This document shows positions 1 through 8,479 of a stretch of 14,997 nt of DNA, piece after piece. Within the stretch, counting starts at the first letter, position 1; each line of letters opens with the position of its first letter. The DNA is from an uncultured candidate division Zixibacteria bacterium (lineage in GTDB: Bacteria > Zixibacteria > MSB-5A5 > GN15 > FEB-12): contig CAJVYT010000053.1 in assembly GCA_913009765.1 (NCBI GenBank), positions 1 through 14,997 of the forward strand, in the 5' to 3' direction. A program made the translations under genes and the position numbers. The notes beneath the pieces are model-generated. The model was given only the letters and a program-made list of their open reading frames with translations. It was not told where the DNA came from and searched no databases.

Positions 1-3000
1 GGATTGATAACTTCCGAATGGAGATAGAGTAACTGAAACTCCTGTTCCATTGATGCCTACCGGAATGCAAATAGAATCAGGCTGGGCAATAAATAATGAC
101 TGTGAAGACGGACAGCTTATTGTAGCACCGGAACCGATATTAACATTGAAGAAAGCTTGGCAAGTATCGGAACCGCAAGTTTCATCGGCAATAAGAGTGA
201 TTGCATACAGCCCTGATGTATCAGCGGTGAAACAGAGTTCACCATTGGTATAAGTACCAAACGATGGCGTTACTACAGCAGATGATGGCTGGATGTCAAT
301 CATTTGGCAGACAACATCTGACGCACAGAGATTAATATCTATTGTATCGGTCGGACAACTGATAACAGCCGACTCGCCAAAGTCTACAAATAGAGAGGCT
401 GTGTCTAATGCTGAAAGTCCACATGAATCTATCGTTTCAATTATAAATTCATACGATCCTGCTGTTGTCGGTGTAAAACAAATTTGATTGTTTAAGGTAT
501 CAATTGAACCAAAACCTGAAATCATTTGTTCAGTCATTCCTAGTAGTCCGTCAGCATCGGAAACAGTATAACCAACACAAAGTTCAGACGAAATACACAG
601 TAAAGTGTCGTTAAAAGTATCAAACTGAACTGTCGGAACATTATTTAATACGATTGTTATTGTAACAGTGTCAACAGTCACCGCTCCGCAGTCATCGGTA
701 CCTTCTAAAATAAACTGATAATCACCTGATGATGTCGGCGTGAAACAGATTGTTGAGCCATCAAAAATACCGCTGCCCGTAAAGTTAATACCGGTCAGGT
801 CATTATCAATATCAGAAACAGATGCATTGATACACACCTCTTGAGACTGACAAAGTTCAATAGTTTGGTTGTTTTCGAGTGTTACTGTTGGAGCTGTATT
901 TAATAAAACCGTTACAAGAGCAGTATCAACAGATGATGCTCCACAGTCATCGGTAACATTGAGAATCAGTGTATACACACCCGAAGTATCAGGTGTGAAA
1001 CAAACCTGACTGTTAGGTTCATCAAGAGTACCAATAGCTGAAAGCACTGAAATTGTTTTGCTCTGTGGGTCGTTCGGGTCAGAAACGGTATAACCGACAC
1101 AAAGCTGGGTTGGTTCACAGAGAGAGAAGGCACTTGTATTTTCAAAAGTAATCGACGGTGCTTGGTTTATTTTGAATTCGACAGTAAATGTTGACTGACA
1201 AACAGCATTACAAGAGTCGACACATTCTACAGTCACGGTCACAACCTGACTTGCAGTTGGTGTATAAACCCAGTAGCCATTGTCTAGAGTTCCGGGTCCG
1301 GAAATTATCTGACAGAAATTTAAATTATTATCAATATCTGTACCTGAAAGCGGCAGGCTTACTTCTGCAAGATTACATTGACTGATAATAGTATCAGCCG
1401 GCACATTGCATACAGGAGCAGTGTTTAGGGTTACATCGACAAGAACCGTGTCTTGATTTGTAAGTCCGCAGTCATCGGCTGCTTCAAGTATAAATGTATA
1501 AATTCCGCTTGTATCCGGTGTAAAGCAGATAGAGGTTCCGTCATAATTTCCCACAGAGGTAAGCAAGCTGCTATTTGCAAGGTTTCCGTCAATGTCAGAA
1601 CTGGAAACAGGCAGACAAATTTCGGCAGGAGTACATTGGAAAACAGTTTGGTCAGCACCGGCATCGGCAACAGGAGCATTGTTTAATTCAGTACAAATTA
1701 TGAGAGTGTCAACTGATTCCAGTCCGCAGTCATCAACAGCACGGAAAATAAATTCGTAGCAGAAAGTAGAGTCAGCAGTAAAACAAAGTTCTCCATTTGC
1801 AAAAGTTCCAATACCTTCTATCATTTCTACAAGAGCGAGATTTCCGTCGCTGTCTGATGATGTTATCGATTGACAAATCTGAGTCGGCTCACATAGAGAA
1901 AGATTTTGGTCAACACCCGCATCCACAGTCGGAGCGTTATTAAAATTAACAGTAATATTAACAGTATCAACAGCTTCAGCACCACAATCATCCGTTACAC
2001 GAGTAACAAATTGATAGGTACCCGGAGTAAGCGGATAAAAACAGATAGCAGAATTCATTGTATCAACGACACCATTGCCAACTAAAAGTTCAATAGCGGA
2101 AATGTTATTATCTATATCGGAAACTATATATGGTACACATACTGATTGAGAAGCACATAAGAAAACAGTTGTATCATTGGCAAGAGTAATTGACGGTGTT
2201 GTGTTTAGCGATACATTATAAGAAACAGAGACTGTATCGGATGCTCCTGAGGAGTCAGAGACAACCGCTGTCACGGCATAGTTGCCAGCACCCGACGAAG
2301 TAAAGCAGAACAGACCGCTTGCTGAAACAGTACCAACACCGGAAAGTTTTGACCATGTCAGAGCAGTGCCGTCAACATCACTTGCACTAAATTGATAACA
2401 CACCGACTGGTCAGCACAGAGGAAAGTGTCTATCACAGCCGGGGGGTCAACCGCAACCGGCGGAGAATTTAGAGTTATATCGGCGATGACAACGCAACTG
2501 TCAGCACCACAATCGGTGACAGCAGCAACTGAAATTTCATAATGCCCTGAAGTATCTGCAACAAAACAGATATTACCGGATTGATATGCTCCTATCGGTG
2601 AAACAGTAACAGAAACTCCCGAACCATTCACTCCCACCGGAATACATACAGAGTCTGATTCACTCATAAATATATTTTGAGGAGTCGGACAGCTGATTTG
2701 AGCGGCAGTACCGATAATAACATTAAAGACAACTTCACAAGTATCAGAACCACATGATTCATCTGCTGTCAGAGTAGCGGTATATATACCGGATGTATCA
2801 GCAAAGAAACAGAGTTCACCATTAGCATACGTACCAAGAGTTGAAGTTACATTTGCAGAAACCGGACTGACATTTATCATTTGGCAGACTGAATCTGCAG
2901 CACAAAGATTGACATCAATCGTATCGGTCGGACAGCTTATAGATGCAGATTCACCAAGAGCAACAGTAACATTAATAGTATCAGCCGAAGAAGCCGAACA

Positions 3001-5694
3001 TGAATCAGAAACCAACATGATAAACTGATAAGTTCCTGCAGACGGCGGTATAAAACAGATTTGGTTAGCGGATGTATCAAGAGTTCCAAATCCCGAAAGC
3101 ATGACTTCGGTCAGTTCGCTTGAATCTTGTATATCAGATACACTGTAGTCAAGACAAATTTGTTCAGACAAACAAATAGTATAGGCGGTATCGGCACCAA
3201 GCGATACAAGCGGTGTATCGTTTATTGAAATATTAAAAGTTTTTATTGTTGTATCAGCAAGTCCGCAGGAATCAGTAACAACAGCACTGATAGAATAAGT
3301 TCCGTTTGAAACTGGTGTAAAGCACCAAAGTCCATCGGTTGAAATTGTACCATCGGAACCTGAAAGCATTGACCAGTTTAAAACTCCGTTATCTGTATCA
3401 CTTGCTGAAAATTGGTAACAAACTTGCTCGGACTGACAAAGGAATTTATCAACCGGAGACTGAGAGTCAACTGCTATCGGTGCTGAATTGATAGTTACAT
3501 CATAGTAAATCGAAACAGTATCGGCAGTACCACAAGGATCTGAAACGGCAACAACAGCTTCATAAGTTCCTGATATGGTAGGAGTTAAACAGTAATTACC
3601 TGAAGAAGTAATAGAACCTGCTCCGGCAAGATGTGTCCATGTCAGAGAATCACCATCAGGGTCAGATGCTGTGAGTTGATTACAAAGCTGCTCGGCATCA
3701 CATAAGAATTGTATTACAGAGTCAGGTTGTACTGCTGACGGAGGGTTATTAGTATTTATAGTAACGGCAACTGTATCAAAATCTTCTGACCCGCACGAAT
3801 CAACAGCATGAATAATAAAAGAGTAAACACCGTCAGACGGCGGAGTAAAACAAATTTGATTACTTGTTAAAGTTCCAAGACCAGAGACAAGTTCTGTAAG
3901 AGCTAAATCATTATCAATATCTGAAAAACTAACACTAAAACAAACATCAGTGAGAGTGCAGAGGTTTTGAGTAAAATCATTTCCGGCATTTGCTGACGGA
4001 GCATTACCCGTTGAAACTGTAACATACGCTGTATCAGCACCAACATTTGAACATTTGTCAGATGCGGTCACAATAACAGTATACACGCCGGCAGTATCCG
4101 GTGTAAAACAGATATCAGAAGCAGAAACAGACGGAAGAATACGTAACGCAACCGCGTCAATATCAAACTCACCTGATAGACAGGTAACTTCAACTTCATC
4201 AAACTCAATACCATCAGCAATATCAATTGTAACTCCACCGCTACCTGAGCCGGCAGTTCCACCGTTTATTGTCTGATTCATGACATGAACCGGATAGCCA
4301 TCTTTTTTGAAAAGTAGTTTAGCATCACCCGAACCGGCAGTGTTAGTAAATATAATTAAATCAACCGAAGAACCGTCACAAACAGTAACTTCTTGAGAAA
4401 ATTCTAAGCTGACAAAATTGCCCACAACAAAATCAACAGAACCATCACCTAAACCACCATCAGGACCACCTGCTCCTGAAAGAGTGAAAGTTAAATCTGT
4501 CGGAGAACCAATTAGTTGATCAGCAGATTGTTCCGGTCCTATACCGCTTGGGAATGAACCGTAATCGCTGACGGAAGAAACAAAAATAAAGTTAGGTAAC
4601 GTTACTGAAACACCGGAGAGAGCGTTGAGAGGTCCGACAAAATCAGAGGCGGAATTTAAAATAGTTCCCGGAGCCCCTCCTCCAACCTGAGTGATAGTCC
4701 CGTTTAGCTGGTCTAAACGGTTAATTTGGTCAAATCCTGCTTGATTGCCGCTGTATTGACCGAGGTTACTATATACAGTATCAATATCACATTCATTATC
4801 TTCAATTAAAACAGGCAAACAAATTTCATCAGATCCGCATTGTTGAACTATTGTATCATTTAAAGTTACAATTGGAGTATTACCGGAATTTTCCGGAACA
4901 ACATTAAAACTTTCACATTCATTTGATGCAGATAACCTGGTACGTCTTGAGGGATCGCATGCTGAATTCCCAGGTTCCCCCCAATGGGGTCTTGCTTCGC
5001 CAACAAACTTCATTCTAATTGAGTATGTTCCCGGAGTTGATGGTACCGTTAGGGTTGCACAAGCGAGACCATTTTCATCTGTCCAGACAGTATCGTCAGG
5101 AACAACAGCGACATTATTACCACAGTTTCCGTTATTTATAAAAAAGAGAACAGGTCTATTTGGAATAGGAGCATAATTTCCATGACCGCAATTTTCCGCA
5201 AGATACCCACAAACTTCAATTTCATTACCGGCACAAGTTGTATCAGATGGTAATACAGTAAATTTTAATTTTGTGTTACAGTCGGTAAATATCACTTCAG
5301 AATGAATTCCTGAGGATTGCCCGTCGGCAGTAACAAGATAGGTTTGGTCAACACCGTCTTCAGGAACTATCCAAAAAGTTTCAATCTGACCGGACGCATC
5401 GGCGGTTACGTACCAAGGGTCGCCGTTATCGCCAAAACCGGGGTTATAAACATTGGCAATGTCAATAGCAACAGATTCTCCCGCCCAAAAACCACCGCCG
5501 GAAATTATAACAGAATCTCCCGGAGCATAATCGGACGTATCTGTGGCTATATTTGCAAAAACTGCTGTCAAATACGGAGTTACGTAGCCATCATCAAGAG
5601 GATTTTCTGATATTACAATATTATCCGAACTTACGGCAAACAATGAACCTGTTATAAATAGAAAGCATAAGGTGAAAATGAGTTTATATCGCAT
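1..5694 (-). CDS. Giant secreted repeat protein, N-terminal 1898 residues (3' end outside window)
   Basis: The frame reads open from the ATG at 5692-5694 to base 1, so the protein exceeds 1898 residues and its C terminus is not seen. Residues 1-20 are a signal peptide (MRYKLIFTLCFLFITGSLFA). Residues about 30-118 resemble an Ig-like domain common in bacterial surface proteins (TDTSDYAPGDSVIISGGGF, then DASG, then a Trp-containing VPEDG loop). Residues about 119-270 form a second, cysteine-rich Ig-like domain. From residue 279 there is an array of about 85-residue repeats with four cysteines each: LCxxxxVC, then SDxD, GxGTL, ICFTPDTSGxY, DxCG, DTVxVTV and LNxAP. The first repeat is interrupted by an inserted domain at about residues 315-520. 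The likely role is a cell-surface or extracellular adhesin or scaffold; no enzyme motif is seen. There is no strong Shine-Dalgarno site before the ATG (GTTGGGTCTAACT), so the signal peptide decides the start. The exact function and anchoring mode are unknown. Confidence 0.9.
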   Translation of the reverse strand, partial: MRYKLIFTLCFLFITGSLFAVSSDNIVISENPLDDGYVTPYLTAVFANIATDTSDYAPGDSVIISGGGFWAGESVAIDIANVYNPGFGDNGDPWYVTADASGQIETFWIVPEDGVDQTYLVTADGQSSGIHSEVIFTDCNTKLKFTVLPSDTTCAGNEIEVCGYLAENCGHGNYAPIPNRPVLFFINNGNCGNNVAVVPDDTVWTDENGLACATLTVPSTPGTYSIRMKFVGEARPHWGEPGNSACDPSRRTRLSASNECESFNVVPENSGNTPIVTLNDTIVQQCGSDEICLPVLIEDNECDIDTVYSNLGQYSGNQAGFDQINRLDQLNGTITQVGGGAPGTILNSASDFVGPLNALSGVSVTLPNFIFVSSVSDYGSFPSGIGPEQSADQLIGSPTDLTFTLSGAGGPDGGLGDGSVDFVVGNFVSLEFSQEVTVCDGSSVDLIIFTNTAGSGDAKLLFKKDGYPVHVMNQTINGGTAGSGSGGVTIDIADGIEFDEVEVTCLSGEFDIDAVALRILPSVSASDICFTPDTAGVYTVIVTASDKCSNVGADTAYVTVSTGNAPSANAGNDFTQNLCTLTDVCFSVSFSDIDNDLALTELVSGLGTLTSNQICFTPPSDGVYSFIIHAVDSCGSEDFDTVAVTINTNNPPSAVQPDSVIQFLCDAEQLCNQLTASDPDGDSLTWTHLAGAGSITSSGNYCLTPTISGTYEAVVAVSDPCGTADTVSIYYDVTINSAPIAVDSQSPVDKFLCQSEQVCYQFSASDTDNGVLNWSMLSGSDGTISTDGLWCFTPVSNGTYSISAVVTDSCGLADTTIKTFNISINDTPLVSLGADTAYTICLSEQICLDYSVSDIQDSSELTEVMLSGFGTLDTSANQICFIPPSAGTYQFIMLVSDSCSASSADTINVTVALGESASISCPTDTIDVNLCAADSVCQMINVSPVSANVTSTLGTYANGELCFFADTSGIYTATLTADESCGSDTCEVVFNVIIGTAAQISCPTPQNIFMSESDSVCIPVGVNGSGVSVTVSPIGAYQSGNICFVADTSGHYEISVAAVTDCGADSCVVIADITLNSPPVAVDPPAVIDTFLCADQSVCYQFSASDVDGTALTWSKLSGVGTVSASGLFCFTSSGAGNYAVTAVVSDSSGASDTVSVSYNVSLNTTPSITLANDTTVFLCASQSVCVPYIVSDIDNNISAIELLVGNGVVDTMNSAICFYPLTPGTYQFVTRVTDDCGAEAVDTVNITVNFNNAPTVDAGVDQNLSLCEPTQICQSITSSDSDGNLALVEMIEGIGTFANGELCFTADSTFCYEFIFRAVDDCGLESVDTLIICTELNNAPVADAGADQTVFQCTPAEICLPVSSSDIDGNLANSSLLTSVGNYDGTSICFTPDTSGIYTFILEAADDCGLTNQDTVLVDVTLNTAPVCNVPADTIISQCNLAEVSLPLSGTDIDNNLNFCQIISGPGTLDNGYWVYTPTASQVVTVTVECVDSCNAVCQSTFTVEFKINQAPSITFENTSAFSLCEPTQLCVGYTVSDPNDPQSKTISVLSAIGTLDEPNSQVCFTPDTSGVYTLILNVTDDCGASSVDTALVTVLLNTAPTVTLENNQTIELCQSQEVCINASVSDIDNDLTGINFTGSGIFDGSTICFTPTSSGDYQFILEGTDDCGAVTVDTVTITIVLNNVPTVQFDTFNDTLLCISSELCVGYTVSDADGLLGMTEQMISGFGSIDTLNNQICFTPTTAGSYEFIIETIDSCGLSALDTASLFVDFGESAVISCPTDTIDINLCASDVVCQMIDIQPSSAVVTPSFGTYTNGELCFTADTSGLYAITLIADETCGSDTCQAFFNVNIGSGATISCPSSQSLFIAQPDSICIPVGINGTGVSVTLSPFGSYQS
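2440..3200 (-). repeat. Three-repeat block R5-R7, paralogous to R15-R17 at about 1-630
   Basis: R5-R7 and R15-R17 share features absent from the other units. These are the TExMxSGFGxxD and NQICF strings, the junction GESAxISCPTDTIDxNLCA, the ESCGSDTC/ETCGSDTC turn with an extra cysteine, and the unit beginning QNIF/QSLF that lacks the first cysteine and continues with CIPVGxNGxGVSVTxSPxG. The shared order implies duplication of a three-unit segment, with the copies now ten units apart. Boundaries are approximate, and the R15-R17 copy is cut by the window edge. Confidence 0.75.
4135..4752 (-). other. Domain inserted inside the first repeat of the giant protein (about residues 315-520)
   Basis: The first repeat begins normally (TIVQQCGSDEICLPVLIEDN) and ends normally (SASDICFTPDTAGVY, then ASDKC). 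Between its halves lie roughly 200 extra residues. They hold SDYGSFPSGIG, a Gly/Asp-rich turn, beta-rich segments around VSLEFSQEVTVCDGSSVDL, and a terminal EFDIDAVALRI. A start with a YGSxFPSGIG string and an end with a DxDAV string are typical of a lectin-like jelly-roll module in secreted bacterial proteins. That family assignment is inference from motif memory. The nesting itself is directly visible. Confidence 0.65.
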
Positions 5695-6024
5695 AGTTAG
5701 ACCCAACTTTATAACTATTTCTGTCATCTAAACACAGAATTATCTGTATTTAAAAATTTATGAAATATATTTTATATTATGTGTGTATTTTTTAAGAATG
5801 GCATTATCGAAAAAACTATTCTGAACTCCTTTACCTAACATCGTTAACCTAAAAGTGAGCTTCTGCCGCAAACATGATTGATAATTTATTATATATCTTT
5901 GCTCACTTCTTACAACATTAAAGTACTGCCTGAAACAGCTTTTGTCAAGAGAAGAATGTCCACTTAACAACAATTCGTTGAATATAGATGAACATAATCT
6001 ATTTATCAAAACTACTGTCTACTT
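5695..6024. other. 330-bp intergenic region upstream of the giant gene
   Basis: This lies between the stop of the M1 peptidase gene and the start of the giant gene, both on the minus strand. It is AT-rich. I see no convincing gene: an 83-codon minus-strand frame at 5758-6009 has no recognisable product, domain or strong ribosome site. No clear terminator hairpin follows the M1 gene. A short palindrome (ACAGAATTATCTGT, near 5734-5747) lies in the leader. A possible promoter is given separately. Confidence 0.6.
5920..5948 (-). promoter_or_regulatory. Possible promoter or operator upstream of the giant gene
   Basis: On the minus strand there is a perfect TTGACA (5948-5943), a 17-base spacer and a weak TACTTT (5925-5920). 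It would leave a leader of about 220 bases before the ATG. The TTGACA is embedded in a 17-base stretch that recurs, with one mismatch, in the M48 promoter region (9794-9799 and flanks). The weak -10 and the long leader keep confidence low. Confidence 0.3.
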
Positions 6025-8346
6025 TTATTGTTTTACTTTTGCCAAAACGGACTCAAATGGGTTTAAAGTAATTTTTTTAGGTCTTATAGACAACCCCGGA
6101 ATGTCAAAACTATATTCTTTAGAATCTACAAGCAGTCTCAGATATGCTTTCGTTTTATTATTGAACTGTATTTCGAGAGGGATATACATTTTGAAATCAT
6201 CCGGCACCCCTTTGGTCGTAATTTTGCACTTCGCATCGAGTAGTTTCGTTGAATCGTTATGTACTAATTCATACGAAAACTCATATTCCGGCAGATAATT
6301 ATGATACACCCACTGATCGAAGAACCAATCAAGACTGATACCGACATATTTTTCAGCTAATCTTCTAAAGTCTTGCGTTGTAGCATCTTTTCCCCGAAAA
6401 GTAGAGTAGAATTCTCTCATCATGTTAAGAAAATTATCCTCATTCATAGTTTTGAGATCTATCATCATATTTCTTAACATGTGCAGTACGAATGCACCTT
6501 TGTCATAAATAATCAGACTATAGTCACCCCCGGTTTTTGTACCGGATGTGCGGTAGCCCATAGCAATAGGACCGGACTCTTCCCCTGACGAAAACAAATA
6601 TTTGCGTACTGAAAAAATATTATTACGAGATTCCTTTAATTTGTTTAAAAACTTTTTATTATCGGTTAATGCCTGATAGTATAATAAAGCCGAATATTCA
6701 GCAAACCCTTCTGAAAGCCACTGATCGTGATATGTTTCATAGCCAACTCCGACACCCCACCATTGGTGAGCAACTTCATGAGCCCGGAAGAGTCGGTCAT
6801 ATCCCCATGTATCGGTATACATCCAAGTTGTAAACCCCAGATGTATAAACCCCGGGAACGCTTCTCCGTGAGAGGCAAGAATTTCACCAACTGACATTTT
6901 GGGGAACGGGTATTTCCCAAAATAATAATTAAACACTTTCATTGAGTTCATAATGTCTTCGGCAACCTGTTTCTCCATATCTTTACCGGTACGCCCTCCA
7001 AATCCGGCATGGAGTTCTTTTGAAAAATAAATTTCCGTTGGAACTATATCCTTATCTTCAAATAGAAATTTTTTAAAATGTCCAATATTAAACGATACAT
7101 TCACAGCCTCGGGTTTGACAGACCAACTTGTAATTAAGGTGTCTGCTTTTATTTTTTTACTTTGTAAATATCCACAAGAAGTAAAAGTATATTCTTTGTC
7201 GGTTTTAAACGTCAGGTCAAATGTTGCTCTATCATTATATCCATAAGACGGATACCAATTTGCACCGGCAAACACAAAATATTCTCCAAGATTTTTATCA
7301 GCAATCTCACCATGAAAATAAAATGTAAGTTCAAGGGTATCTTTATAGAAAACTTCTTCGTTTAAAAAGAGACCAATTTCATTCGACTCCCACTTTTTAA
7401 ATGTCACATCTAACTTTTTTCTTTTAAAAAACACTGCACGACCTGAATTGTCCTGAATTGAATCAATTGTAATAGAAGGTAGAATGTTAAATTCTACTAA
7501 CTGAACCGGTCCTGACAAAACATTTGCCTGCACTAATGCTTTACTTTTTAAAACACCATTGCGATTGATAGCAGCATTTATGTTGTAATGTAAAACATCA
7601 AGCTGTTCTTTATTCCGACCGTTGATATTGATATATGACTCATCTTTATTATACTGTGAATAACTGTTTATCTGCTCCATAAACGAACTGCCGGGTTCCC
7701 AAAAATATTTCCAAAACCTTACCTCTTCCCTTAAGTAAGAATTAAACATATACATATATTCATCATCACTCTGATTATTCATGCATAACATTAGATAAGG
7801 CTTACCAAAAGGACTTGTAAGATTACGTAATAGTTCAAATGTATATAAAAAATCGGTATCTTCATTTATTCGATGATGAAGTTTTTTTACTTTCTTTAAT
7901 TCTTTTTCGGATATTTTTTGTTTGGAAAGAGTTCTTCTCTTTTTTAATGAATCGTATATCTGTGGAGCAAAAAAGAGAACCGCTTCTGTAATTTTTTTAT
8001 TTAGTGAATCGGAATGAAAAAAACGATTTAACTGGTCACGTTCCATTTGTACTGACGGTTCAAACAAAAACTTCCCATCTCCTTGAAAATATGCTCCAAA
8101 AACAGTTGAATCAGAGCCTATTTGTATCGGTTTGAAAAATGCGATACGACCAGAATCCAAAACAAGTGCAAAATCATGATGATATATTGTATCAGAAGAA
8201 ATATCGTAGGTATTTTCAATATCTAAAACAGGATTGTGCAGCTGTTCATACAACAGAGACAACTGATTGGAATCATAGGAAAAAACAGCACCACCGTACA
8301 TTAATAGTAAAAACAAAAGTACTGAAAAATATTTTTTTACACTCAA
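6025..8346 (-). CDS. Secreted M1-family (gluzincin) zinc metallopeptidase
   Basis: This 773-residue protein is likely an exported aminopeptidase-type enzyme that trims peptides in the periplasm or outside the cell. Residues 1-23 form a signal peptide with the hydrophobic core FSVLLFLLLMYGGAVF. The zinc site is HEVAHQWW (H523, E524, H527), with the third ligand E546 in WLSEGFAEY. Y614 in YDKGAFVLHMLR is the probable transition-state tyrosine. The usual GAMEN exopeptidase motif is not present; the corresponding stretch reads VGEILASHGEAFPGFIHLG, so aminopeptidase specificity is uncertain. About 250 N-terminal residues precede the typical M1 beta domain. The protein ends shortly after WFFDQWVYHNYLPEYEF, without the ERAP-like C-terminal domain. 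The start is TTG, chosen because a strong Shine-Dalgarno lies just upstream and the signal peptide follows at once. It lies 133 bp downstream of the M48 gene, same strand. Confidence 0.93.
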   Translation of the reverse strand: MSVKKYFSVLLFLLLMYGGAVFSYDSNQLSLLYEQLHNPVLDIENTYDISSDTIYHHDFALVLDSGRIAFFKPIQIGSDSTVFGAYFQGDGKFLFEPSVQMERDQLNRFFHSDSLNKKITEAVLFFAPQIYDSLKKRRTLSKQKISEKELKKVKKLHHRINEDTDFLYTFELLRNLTSPFGKPYLMLCMNNQSDDEYMYMFNSYLREEVRFWKYFWEPGSSFMEQINSYSQYNKDESYININGRNKEQLDVLHYNINAAINRNGVLKSKALVQANVLSGPVQLVEFNILPSITIDSIQDNSGRAVFFKRKKLDVTFKKWESNEIGLFLNEEVFYKDTLELTFYFHGEIADKNLGEYFVFAGANWYPSYGYNDRATFDLTFKTDKEYTFTSCGYLQSKKIKADTLITSWSVKPEAVNVSFNIGHFKKFLFEDKDIVPTEIYFSKELHAGFGGRTGKDMEKQVAEDIMNSMKVFNYYFGKYPFPKMSVGEILASHGEAFPGFIHLGFTTWMYTDTWGYDRLFRAHEVAHQWWGVGVGYETYHDQWLSEGFAEYSALLYYQALTDNKKFLNKLKESRNNIFSVRKYLFSSGEESGPIAMGYRTSGTKTGGDYSLIIYDKGAFVLHMLRNMMIDLKTMNEDNFLNMMREFYSTFRGKDATTQDFRRLAEKYVGISLDWFFDQWVYHNYLPEYEFSYELVHNDSTKLLDAKCKITTKGVPDDFKMYIPLEIQFNNKTKAYLRLLVDSKEYSFDIPGLSIRPKKITLNPFESVLAKVKQ

Positions 8347-8350
8347 ATTA

Positions 8351-8360
8351 CTCTCCCTTT
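8351..8360 (-). promoter_or_regulatory. Ribosome binding site fixing a TTG start for the M1 peptidase
   Basis: On the minus strand, AAAGGGAGAG is followed by TAAT and then TTG (8346-8344). This purine-rich site is the best in the neighbourhood. The first in-frame ATG (codon 16) lies inside the signal-peptide core, so TTG is the likely start. Confidence 0.75.
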
Positions 8361-8401
8361 ATTGTGACTGTTAAAAAAACTCTTTCATATTGTGTTATTG
8401 T

Positions 8402-8427
8402 GGGCGGCAGACGCCCTCGTCTGCCCC
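8402..8427. repeat. GC-rich inverted repeat, REP-like
   Basis: GGCAGACG (8406-8413) and CGTCTGCC (8418-8425) form a perfect 8-bp stem with a CCCT loop. An alternative register pairs GGGCG with CGCCC. It lies between the M48 and M1 genes in otherwise AT-rich sequence. No T-run follows it on the minus strand, so it is not a canonical terminator. Its head, GGGCGGCAGAC, resembles GGGTGGCACAC of the element at 13503-13526. Confidence 0.65.
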
Positions 8428-8479
8428 TTTCTATCTAACTCTTTAACCATTGATACTCTTTATAGTGAATATATATAAA

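Larger units (their letters stand above)
1..4860 (-). repeat. Array of about 85-residue four-cysteine beta repeats (R1 to R17)
   Basis: Read on the minus strand from residue 279, I count one interrupted repeat (R1), fifteen complete repeats (R2-R16) and a partial one (R17) at the edge. The Cys-Gly codon of each unit recurs every 240 to 270 bases (near 4050, 3793, 3533, 3268, 3000, 2752, 2510, 2250, 1984, 1727, 1470, 1207, 944, 689, 420 and 176). The units are diverged at the DNA level. The pattern looks like a cadherin- or Ig-type beta sandwich, with the LN-x-AP linker resembling the spacer between such domains. That fold assignment is inference; the periodicity and cysteine placement are seen directly. 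Confidence 0.88.

Noticed and set aside
1..4300. Periodic sequence at about 255-base spacing considered as a DNA repeat array or CRISPR-like locus
   Set aside because: The units are diverged at DNA level and conserved only as protein; they are coding repeats.
1..5610. Several 60-100 codon plus-strand frames, e.g. 1188-1385, 4055-4276 and 5317-5610
   Set aside because: They lie antisense to the continuous 1898-codon minus-strand frame, have no recognisable product, and mirror its repeat composition.
5758..6009. 83-codon minus-strand frame upstream of the giant gene
   Set aside because: No domain, no good ribosome site, and it overlaps the candidate promoter. It looks like chance in an intergenic region.
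5942..6298. 118-codon plus-strand frame
   Set aside because: It mostly overlaps the 3' end of the M1 peptidase gene in antisense and has no recognisable product.
8402..8427. Hairpin as the terminator of the M48 gene
   Set aside because: No T-run follows on the minus strand (the next bases are GCCCACAATAAC), so it is better seen as a REP-like element.
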